Below the pieces are notes generated by a model. That model was given only the letters and a program-made list of their open reading frames with translations. It had not been told where the DNA came from and made no database searches. A DNA stretch of 64,000 bases, taken from Lautropia sp. (GTDB lineage Bacteria; Pseudomonadota; Gammaproteobacteria; Burkholderiales; Burkholderiaceae_E). The number at the start of each line of letters is the position of its first letter. The stretch's first letter is position 1. Shown one piece after another: positions 54,856 through 61,544 of this stretch. Location: the NCBI GenBank assembly GCA_030528325.1, contig JAUMZD010000003.1:62001-126000 (forward strand), in the 5' to 3' direction. The position numbers were made by a program, and so were the translations under genes.

Positions 54856-56127
54856 TCAACGCAGGTTCACGATCGTCTGCAACAGCTGGTCGTTGGTACG
54901 AACCGTCTGCGCATTGGCCTGATACACCCGCTGTGCCGTGATCATGTTGACCAGCTCCTGCGTCAGATCCACGTTCGAGGTCTCCAGCGCCCCGGACTGG
55001 ATCACGCCCAGCGTGCCGGTCGAGGGCGATCCCACCAGCGGCTGGCCCGAATCGGCCGTCTCACCCCACTGGTTGTTGCCCAGCGGCTGCAGGCCCTGCG
55101 GATTCGTGAAATTCGCCAGCGCCACCTTGCCCTTGGACACCGTCATGCCATTGGTATAGCGTGCCATCAGCGAACCATCACGGCCCACCGAAAAACCGGC
55201 CAGCTTGCCCGAACCATTGCCGTTCTGCTCCTGATGCGCCACGGTGAAGGCCGTGCCGAACTGCGTGGTGTCAGCAAAGGACAGCGAGACAGCCTGGTTG
55301 CCACCAGCATCCTGCCCGACCGGTACCGAGATGTTCAGCGACACGCCCTGGCCGCCCGCGTTGCCGTTTCCGCCCGTGTTCTGCAGCGAGCCGTCCGAAT
55401 TGAACGTCAGCGTGCCCAGCGGCTGTTTTCCGCCACCCGGCGCATCTTCACCGATCTGCTCACCATTGACCGTCCCGCGCACTTCCCACTCGTTGTCGCC
55501 CGTCTTGCGGAAATACAGCGCCATCACATGCTCACGCCCCAGCGAATCGAAGACGCTGACCGAGGTCGCGCCATCGTAGGTCTTCGCATCCAGCAGGTTG
55601 AAGGGCGAGGTATTCTGATCCTGTGCCTTGGCCCGTGCATCCACGTTCACGCGCACCGAACCGGACGTCGTGGCCTTCGGCGGCACATCGGCCGACTCCA
55701 GCTTCAGCTCCTGCGCCACCCCGTTGGCCACCAGACCATTCTTGTCGACCGGATAGCCCGTCAGACGCATGCCCGAGGCATTGACGATATAGCCGCTCTT
55801 GTCCAGCTTGAACTGCCCTTCCCGCGTGTACGTGATGGCGCCATCATGCGACATGCGAAAGAAGCCCCCGCCATTGATGCCCAGATCCAGCGAATTGCTG
55901 CTGGTGGTCAGCGCGCCCTGAGCGAACTGCTGGGCGATCGTGCCCACCTTCGCCCCGATACCGGGCGACACGTTCGAGACGCCGTAGACGGTCGTTGCAT
56001 ACACATCGGCAAACTCCGCCCGCGATGCCTTGAAACCGACCGTGCTCGCGTTGGCCACGTTATGACCGATCGTGTCGAGGTGACGTGCGGCCGCGTTCAG
56101 ACCGGACAATCCTTGTTGAAACGCCAT
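54856..56127 (-). CDS. flgE: Flagellar hook protein FlgE
   Basis: 423 residues, ATG at 56127 with GGGAG eight bases upstream. The N-terminus reads MAFQQGLSGLNAAARHLDTIGHNVANASTVGFKASRAEFADVYA in blocks. The hook-type middle (IAQQFAQGALTTSSNSLDLGINGGGFFRM; YTREGQFKLDKSGYIVNASGMRLTGYPVD) is followed by the C-terminal TSNVDLTQELVNMITAQRVYQANAQTVRTNDQLLQTIVNL. It polymerises into the hook. Confidence 0.97.
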   Translation of the reverse strand: MAFQQGLSGLNAAARHLDTIGHNVANASTVGFKASRAEFADVYATTVYGVSNVSPGIGAKVGTIAQQFAQGALTTSSNSLDLGINGGGFFRMSHDGAITYTREGQFKLDKSGYIVNASGMRLTGYPVDKNGLVANGVAQELKLESADVPPKATTSGSVRVNVDARAKAQDQNTSPFNLLDAKTYDGATSVSVFDSLGREHVMALYFRKTGDNEWEVRGTVNGEQIGEDAPGGGKQPLGTLTFNSDGSLQNTGGNGNAGGQGVSLNISVPVGQDAGGNQAVSLSFADTTQFGTAFTVAHQEQNGNGSGKLAGFSVGRDGSLMARYTNGMTVSKGKVALANFTNPQGLQPLGNNQWGETADSGQPLVGSPSTGTLGVIQSGALETSNVDLTQELVNMITAQRVYQANAQTVRTNDQLLQTIVNLR

Positions 56128-56153
56128 GAATCAAACTCCCAGAAAATTCGTCG

Positions 56154-56954
56154 TCAAATAATCAGTCGCGCGTCGGCCGGCGACACCGGCTTGGCGTGTT
56201 CCAGCTCCAGCATCGCGCCGGTCGAGGTCTGTGCCACGCCCGTGACCCTCACAGGCACCAGCCCCGTCGACTCCACCGCCGTCTTGCCGTCCACCGCCGT
56301 CACCTTCATGCGGTACATCCCGACCGGCACCGGATCGCCATTGCCATCCGTCCCATCCCAGGCCAGACTGTGCGTGCCGGCCTCGAGGTTCTCCAGGGTG
56401 TGGCTGTACAACAGCACACCGTTGTCGTTCATCAGGTCGACGCGTGCCTTCGAGGCCTTCTCGGCCAGCTCGAAGCCCAGACGGGCCTCACCCTGATCCT
56501 GGCCCCGATACTCGAAACGCTCACCCGGCGCCAGCACCTGCTTGCCGATCATGCCCACCGAGGCCAGCACCGAACTCTGCGCATTGGAGGCCGTCACGCC
56601 TTCCATCGACCTGTTCAGCGCCTCGATGCCGCGTACCGTGCTGATCTGCGCCATCTGCGACGTGACCTCGGCGTTCTCCATCGGATTCATCGGATCCTGA
56701 TGACGCATCTGTGCCACCAGCAGCTTCAGGAAGCGATCCTCCGTTCCATCGGCCGTGCTCTCGTCCAGCTTCGAGGTGTTGTGCTTCACACTGTCCATCA
56801 GACCCGCCGAGGCACTGGTGCCCACCTGCTGCTCCTCCGACACGGTCTTGAAGCCCTGCCGGTTCGGCTGCTCCGACGAAGCGTCCGGCTTCTTTTTCGT
56901 CTCGGCTGCCGGCCAGCTCATCACGCCGGTCAATCCCTTCACCATCATCGACAT
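56154..56954 (-). CDS. flgD: Flagellar hook-capping protein FlgD
   Basis: 266 residues. The conserved N-terminal capping region is RFLKLLVAQMRHQDPMNPMENAEVTSQMAQISTVRGIEALN. A Tudor/FnIII-like domain follows, with WDGTDGNGDPVPVGMYRMKVTA typical of FlgD. The first 65 residues are a disordered leader, longer than usual. Two ATG codons eight bases apart are possible; the first was taken, with GGAGG just upstream. FlgD guides hook assembly and is then replaced by FlgK. Confidence 0.94.
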   Translation of the reverse strand: MSMMVKGLTGVMSWPAAETKKKPDASSEQPNRQGFKTVSEEQQVGTSASAGLMDSVKHNTSKLDESTADGTEDRFLKLLVAQMRHQDPMNPMENAEVTSQMAQISTVRGIEALNRSMEGVTASNAQSSVLASVGMIGKQVLAPGERFEYRGQDQGEARLGFELAEKASKARVDLMNDNGVLLYSHTLENLEAGTHSLAWDGTDGNGDPVPVGMYRMKVTAVDGKTAVESTGLVPVRVTGVAQTSTGAMLELEHAKPVSPADARLII

Positions 56955-56968
56955 CCCCTCCCTGTTCC

Positions 56969-57412
56969 TTACTGACCCAGTTGCAGCGTCCGCAAGGCGA
57001 GCTGCTGCGCAGTGTTCATCATCTCGATGTTGTTCTGATACGAACGGGATGCCGAGATCATGTTCACCATTTCCTCGATCACGTTCACGTTGCTGTGCCG
57101 GACATAACCTTCGGCATTGGCCGCCGGGTGCTTCGGATCATAGATCTCCTTGCCCGGCGTCGGGTCTTCCACCACATCGACCACCCGCACGCCCAGCGAC
57201 GAGGTCGCCCGTGAAGACATCCGCCGCTCACCCACCGCCTGGCGGGCATCCACCATGGCCGGCTGAAACACTACCTGACGCGCCTTGTAGGCCTCGCCGT
57301 CGGGCCCCGCGACCGTATCCGCGTTTGCCAGATTGGAAGCCACCGTATTCAGGCGCTGGCTCTGCGCCGACATGGCACTGCCGGCCAGCGGCAGGATTCT
57401 CATCACAGACAT
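56969..57412 (-). CDS. flgC: Flagellar proximal rod protein FlgC
   Basis: 147 residues. MRILPLAGSAMSAQSQRLNTVASNLANADTVAGPDGEAYKARQVVF is the FlgC N-terminus, followed by GVRVVDVVEDPTPGKEIYDPKHPAANAEGYVRHSNVNVIEEMVNMISASRSYQNNIEMMNTAQQLALRTLQLG in conserved blocks. It lies 14 bases upstream of flgD and 93 bases downstream of flgB. Confidence 0.97.
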   Translation of the reverse strand: MSVMRILPLAGSAMSAQSQRLNTVASNLANADTVAGPDGEAYKARQVVFQPAMVDARQAVGERRMSSRATSSLGVRVVDVVEDPTPGKEIYDPKHPAANAEGYVRHSNVNVIEEMVNMISASRSYQNNIEMMNTAQQLALRTLQLGQ

Positions 57413-57505
57413 CGTTTTCCCCGTTCTTTCCGGATGCCCACCCGACAGGCGGCACCCCGTTCACCTTCCGTCAGTGCCTTTCGGCACGCTCACTCCCAGC
57501 CACCC

Positions 57506-57961
57506 TCATTCGCCGCGGATCGCCGACATCATCGTCCGCACCTTCCCGTTGATGAAGCGCAGGCTGGCCTGATAGCCCACGGCGTTCTGTGAGAACTGCG
57601 CCCGTTCGCGATTCAGATCCACCGTGTTGCCATCCATCGACGGCTGCTCGGGCACCACATATTTCATGTCAGGCCCCTGCGTCGAATACACCCGATCACC
57701 CAGCTGCTGATGCCCCGCCCGGGTTCTGGCCAGCGACACGGTCGACAGGCCGCCCGCACCGGGTCGCAGATCGAAATCACCCCGCGTGGCTTCCGGCATG
57801 CCACTGGCCTGCCGCAACGCCGCACTGAAATCGAAATCACGCGCCTTGAATCCGGGCGTGTCTGCGTTGGCAATATTGGAAGAAATCGTTTCCTGACGGT
57901 TGGCACGCAATGTCAGTGCCTTCCCATGGAAATCGATCGACTCCGTCAACCGATCAAGCAT
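57506..57961 (-). CDS. flgB: Flagellar proximal rod protein FlgB
   Basis: 151 residues from an ATG at 57961 with GGAG seven bases upstream. An adjacent GTG is the alternative. LDRLTESIDFHGKALTLRANRQETISSNIANADTPGFKARDFDFSAAL and the C-terminal NTVDLNRERAQFSQNAVGYQASLRFINGKVRTMMSAIRGE, each in blocks, identify FlgB. It is the first gene of flgBCDEFGHIJKL and divergent from flgA, as in enteric bacteria. Confidence 0.97.
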   Translation of the reverse strand: MLDRLTESIDFHGKALTLRANRQETISSNIANADTPGFKARDFDFSAALRQASGMPEATRGDFDLRPGAGGLSTVSLARTRAGHQQLGDRVYSTQGPDMKYVVPEQPSMDGNTVDLNRERAQFSQNAVGYQASLRFINGKVRTMMSAIRGE

Positions 57962-58163
57962 CACTCATCTCCTGCGGCCCATCTTTCCGGCCCGCCCTGC
58001 ACCAATCGGGCGATCCACCGGGCACCGCCATCGGACAACGATTATCCCGATCGGCACATGCCGGCATCGCTTGAACAACAGCAGAAATTCCCCCTTTCTT
58101 CTCACAGAGGCCGGCATCCGCCTGCTCTATGCTGTCGATCCCCAGGAATCTCCCCTTCGAGCC

Positions 58164-59036
58164 ATGAATCCCGGTTTTTCCATTCGACGCGGCAAACTGG
58201 GCCGTCTGCTGATTCTGGTGACGGCACTGGCCGCCGCCGGCCTGAGCGATGGCGCCCACAGTGCGCCTGCTGCCACCCCGGATGACGGCGCCGTGGCAGC
58301 CACGCCGGCCACTGCAACCACGACCAGCCCCGACACCCCGATGCTCGCGCTGGTTTCGCCCGGCGCGCGGAACGAGCACCTCGACACGCCTTCGGACGGC
58401 ATGCCGCCGGCCCCGACGCTGTTGCCGGCCACGCAGCTGCAAGCCTGGCTGCAACGCCAGCCCGGTTATCCCCGGGATCCGGCGCTGCGTGTCGACATCG
58501 AATGGCTGCCCCCCCGTGGCCGCCAGAAACTCGCACCCTGCCAGCAGGCCGAAGCCTTCCTGCCCACGGGCGCCCGGCTATGGGGGCGACTGAACATCGG
58601 CATCCGCTGCGTGGCCGGTGCCCGCTGGACGAGCTGGCAGCCCGTCCATCTGCGCATCTTCGGCCCTGCCCTGGTCACCCGACATCCGCTGGCCGCCGGC
58701 CAGGTTCCCCAGCGCCAGGATTTCCTGATCCAGGAAGTGGAGTGGAGCCAGCACCGGCATCCCCCCGCTGCGCTCGACACGACATTGGCGACACAGCAGC
58801 TGCAACGGGCGCTGGCCGCTGGTCAGCCCTTGCGCGCCGATCATCTGCGCGCCCTGCCCGCCATCCGGGCTGGCGAACCGGTGGCGGCCATCGCCGAAGG
58901 CGACGGGTTTAGAATCAGCACCGACGCCATCGCCCTGTCACAAGCCAGCGAAGGACAGAACATTCGCGTCCGAACAGCCAGCGGCAAGGTTCTCACTGGC
59001 AAAGTCGAAGGAAAAACTGTGAAAATTTTCCGATAA
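58164..59036 (+). CDS. flgA: Flagellar P-ring assembly chaperone FlgA
   Basis: 290 residues from the ATG at 58164, which gives a signal peptide (LGRLLILVTALAAAGLSDGAHSAPA). The ribosome-binding site is poor and the start less certain than most. A low-complexity Ala/Thr/Pro stretch (about 30-80) is followed by the SAF-domain region: RVDIEWLPPRGRQKLAPCQQAEAFLP, WGRLNIGIRCVAGARWTSWQPVHLRIFGPALV. The C-terminus has AGQPLRADHLRALPAIRAGEPVAAIAEGDGFRISTDAIALSQASEGQNIRVRTASGKVLTGKV in blocks. FlgA assists FlgI assembly in the periplasm. Confidence 0.93.
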   Translation: MNPGFSIRRGKLGRLLILVTALAAAGLSDGAHSAPAATPDDGAVAATPATATTTSPDTPMLALVSPGARNEHLDTPSDGMPPAPTLLPATQLQAWLQRQPGYPRDPALRVDIEWLPPRGRQKLAPCQQAEAFLPTGARLWGRLNIGIRCVAGARWTSWQPVHLRIFGPALVTRHPLAAGQVPQRQDFLIQEVEWSQHRHPPAALDTTLATQQLQRALAAGQPLRADHLRALPAIRAGEPVAAIAEGDGFRISTDAIALSQASEGQNIRVRTASGKVLTGKVEGKTVKIFR

Positions 59037-59120
59037 TCGGCAGATCGACCCTAAAGTTTTTCCGATGATCTCCGATAAAGCCTTCAAGCACACCTCTCGT
59101 GCATGGCAAGGAGTTCCACC

Positions 59121-59582
59121 ATGATCACCGGAAAGACACCTTTCATCAGCACCGTGTCCCTTCTGAGTCGGCCCGTCACCACGGCCGCCGCCGGGGTTGT
59201 GTCCGCCGCAACCGGCTCGGAAGAAGACATCAAGCCCATCCCCGCCACCGACAAGGTTCTGCTGTCGGAGCCAGGATTGCATCTGTTGCCCGGCCAGGCC
59301 GATGAGCAGGACGCCATCCGCCAGGAGCGGGTTCAGGCGCTCAAGCAGGCCATCGAAGAAAAGCGCTACCACGTCAACAGCCGCCAGATCGCCGAAAAGC
59401 TGTTGCAGGAAGCCTCCGAACTGATGAAGACGCTGACCGGCTTCCCGCTCGATCCGATGGAAGAAGACGCCGGGGAAAGCCCTGAAGCAAGTACCGGGGA
59501 ACCCGACCGACAGGCACGGGCCGAATCCGGGGCTGGCACCTTCGCAAACGTTCACCCCAAGCCGATACCACCCCGAACATGA
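59121..59582 (+). CDS. flgM: Anti-sigma-28 factor FlgM
   Basis: 153 residues from an ATG with AAGGAG seven bases upstream. The sigma-binding part is recognisable: IRQERVQALKQAIEEKRYHVNSRQIAEKLLQEASEL. The protein is longer than the roughly 100-residue enteric FlgM. It has an N-terminal stretch of about 70 residues and an acidic, proline-rich tail of about 40 after the core. FlgM holds FliA until it is exported through the finished hook. Its target fliA is less than 1 kb away. Confidence 0.88.
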   Translation: MITGKTPFISTVSLLSRPVTTAAAGVVSAATGSEEDIKPIPATDKVLLSEPGLHLLPGQADEQDAIRQERVQALKQAIEEKRYHVNSRQIAEKLLQEASELMKTLTGFPLDPMEEDAGESPEASTGEPDRQARAESGAGTFANVHPKPIPPRT

Positions 59583-59893
59583 TTCAGCCCCATGATCTAC
59601 AGCGTATCCTGAGCCTGCTCGAACAGCAGCAGGTTGCCCTCGCCAGCCAGTCGCGGGACGCTGTCGATCGGCTCGAACACATCAACGCCGAGCTTCAGGG
59701 GCTGCTTCAGCGACTGTTGCCGCTCGCCGGTGGCCGCTTCGCCGCCCAGCCTCCCCGGCCGGATCCCGGCACGCAGGCCCGCATCCAGCAGTTGCTGAAC
59801 GACAATCGCCACATCATGCTTCGACTGTCGGACAACAATCAGCGCGCGTTGAAAGTGCTGTTCAACACCGAACCGCTGGTCTACAGCCGCTGA
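59579..59893 (+). CDS. flgN: Flagellar export chaperone FlgN
   Basis: 104 residues, all helical. LQRILSLLEQQQVALASQSRDAVDRLEHINAELQGLLQRL, then QARIQQLLNDNRHIMLRLSDNNQRALKVLFNTEPLVYS. In blocks this is the FlgN family layout. It escorts FlgK and FlgL to the export gate. It overlaps flgM by four bases (ATGA), the usual flgM-flgN arrangement. It is somewhat shorter than E. coli FlgN (138). Confidence 0.85.
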   Translation: MIQPHDLQRILSLLEQQQVALASQSRDAVDRLEHINAELQGLLQRLLPLAGGRFAAQPPRPDPGTQARIQQLLNDNRHIMLRLSDNNQRALKVLFNTEPLVYSR

Positions 59894-60023
59894 AACCCCC
59901 TGTGGCCAGCCGGCCTGCATGTTCGATGCCACGTGGACGCAACATGAAGTAGCCGAAGCCGGCGCTTCCTTCGACGCATGCCCGGCCTTCCCGACTCGCA
60001 GCCGCCAGGCGCCTGGAAGCCTG

Positions 60024-60129
60024 GGAGCTTGGGCGGCAGGAAAGTCGCGGGCTGCAAACCGGCCGCGCCGGCCCATTCTGCACCCGCTGCTTGCCCCATG
60101 GCCCGGGCCACGGGACGGCGATCGGGCAC
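60024..60129 (+). repeat. R1 repeat, truncated copy (right part) abutting R2
   Basis: Starts GGAGCTTGGGCGGCAGGAA and then AGTCGCGGGCTGCAAACCGG. It follows the inverted right part of the 42026 copy, with scattered changes, as far as ATCGGGCAC. There the match stops and repeat R2 begins. It sits between convergent flgN and fliA. Confidence 0.8.
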
Positions 60130-60153
60130 TAGAGCGTGTCATGCACTTATTCG
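60129..60153 (+). repeat. R2 short dispersed repeat, copy 3
   Basis: CTAGAGCGTGTCATGCACTT followed by ATTCG. It matches copy 2 at about 20 positions, and its left edge is exactly where R1 is cut. Confidence 0.55.
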
Positions 60154-60171
60154 TACCCGCGCTGGCCCCTG

Positions 60172-60912
60172 TCAGAGCCAGTCGCCGAGCTTGCTGCGCA
60201 GGCGGGCCACCGCCTGACTATGCAGTTGGGACACCCGGGACTCGGTCACCCCCAGCACCTCGCCGATCTCCTTCAGCGTCAGGTTCTCGGTGTAGTAGAG
60301 GCTCATCATCAGTTTTTCGCGTTCGGGCAGCGCCTCGATGCCGGCCGCCAGCGCCTCCCGAAAACGGGCGTCCTCCAGACGCTGATCCGGCTGCGGCTGC
60401 TCATCCGGCAACAGATGCTCGACCCTGTTGTCATCGCTCTCCTCACCGCCGGCCACGTCCTCCAGATACAGGAGCTGTGCTCCCCTGGCCGAGGACAGCA
60501 GGCGCTGATAGTCTTCCAGCGACAGATCCATCTCCCCGGCAATCTCGCGCTCGGTGGCCGGGCGCCCCAGACGCTGCTCCACCGCATGGATCGCCTGCTC
60601 GATGCTGCGCTGGCTCTTGCGAACCGATCGGGGCATCCAGTCGGCCTGACGAAGCTCATCCAGCATCGCCCCCCTCACCCGCTGCATGGCAAAGGTGTCG
60701 AACTGCACCCCCTGAGCCGGGTCGAAGCGGGAGACGGCATCGACCAGACCGATCAGTCCGGCCTGCACCAGATCATCCAGCTCGATGCTCGCAGGCAGCC
60801 GCGAGGCCATATGCACCGCGACACGACGCACCATCTTGCCGTAACGCTCGATCACCGTTTCCCGATCCAGCACGCCTCGTGGGGTATACATCGATTGTGT
60901 CCGACCGTTCAA
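60172..60912 (-). CDS. fliA: Flagellar sigma factor FliA (sigma-28)
   Basis: 246 residues from a TTG at 60912, which overlaps the flhG-like stop as TTGA and has GGGGTG upstream. An ATG at 60891 gives 239 residues, the E. coli length. Sigma-28 regions are complete: region 2 (LPASIELDDLVQAGLIGLVDAVSRFDPAQGVQFDTFAMQRVRGAMLDELRQADWMPRSVRK), region 3 and region 4 (LPEREKLMMSLYYTENLTLKEIGEVLGVTESRVSQLHSQAVARLRSKL), in blocks. It transcribes late flagellar genes. Confidence 0.96.
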   Translation of the reverse strand: MNGRTQSMYTPRGVLDRETVIERYGKMVRRVAVHMASRLPASIELDDLVQAGLIGLVDAVSRFDPAQGVQFDTFAMQRVRGAMLDELRQADWMPRSVRKSQRSIEQAIHAVEQRLGRPATEREIAGEMDLSLEDYQRLLSSARGAQLLYLEDVAGGEESDDNRVEHLLPDEQPQPDQRLEDARFREALAAGIEALPEREKLMMSLYYTENLTLKEIGEVLGVTESRVSQLHSQAVARLRSKLGDWL

Positions 60913-61544
60913 TGCGTCACCCCTTCTGAAGAACTGGTCAAGGATGACAGACCCATGTCTGACCAGGACGACCATTCAAAATCCGACAACATCGCCGTCG
61001 ACAGCCCCGACCACAAGGCCAGCTCCGCCGCACTCGCCCCGGCCCCCAGCACCACATCGAGCCGCACGCCGAGAAAACGCCCGGCACAGCCCGCCAGCCC
61101 CAGAAAAGCCTGCCTGCCACCAGCCACCTGCTGAAGATCGGCAAACATCAATCCGAAACGACGGATGCCGGTGCTGGACACGATGCGCTTGATCTGGGCA
61201 TATTGCATCGTCAGCGCATCACGCCGATGGCTGAGGATCAGCAACATCCGGTCGACGGCCTGCTCGTCCAACCAACGGGCCATCCCGACCGGATCATCCA
61301 GCCACAGATAATGCCGCAGGCCCGGATCATCATCGATGGGCGGCGCCATCACCATCCGGCCCAGCCCGTCACGATCGAGCACCTGCAGCGCATGGCCCTG
61401 TGCCTGCATCTGGGCAGCCAGTTGCCCGGCAAACTGCCTGGCCACCGGCTCCGCCACCAGACACCCTGCCGGAATCAGTATCCGTTGCTGCGCCCGGAAG
61501 AGCCGCCGCAGCCCAGCTGCCTGATCAGTCGTGCCATCAAACAT
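60909..61544 (-). CDS. flhG: FlhG/FleN-like protein without a P-loop
   Basis: 211 residues from an ATG at 61544 inside the end of flhF. It starts FDGTTDQAAGLRRLFRAQQ, the FlhG segment that in other bacteria stimulates FlhF (DQAxGLRRL). It keeps the general shape of a MinD-type protein (VARQFAGQLAAQMQAQGHALQVLDRD; MLLILSHRRDALTMQYAQIKRI). The deviant Walker A motif KGGxGKT is absent, with AGCLVAEPVARQ in its place. At 211 residues it is shorter than typical FlhG (about 280). The call rests on position between flhF and fliA and on the N-terminus. Confidence 0.72.
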   Translation of the reverse strand: MFDGTTDQAAGLRRLFRAQQRILIPAGCLVAEPVARQFAGQLAAQMQAQGHALQVLDRDGLGRMVMAPPIDDDPGLRHYLWLDDPVGMARWLDEQAVDRMLLILSHRRDALTMQYAQIKRIVSSTGIRRFGLMFADLQQVAGGRQAFLGLAGCAGRFLGVRLDVVLGAGASAAELALWSGLSTAMLSDFEWSSWSDMGLSSLTSSSEGVTH

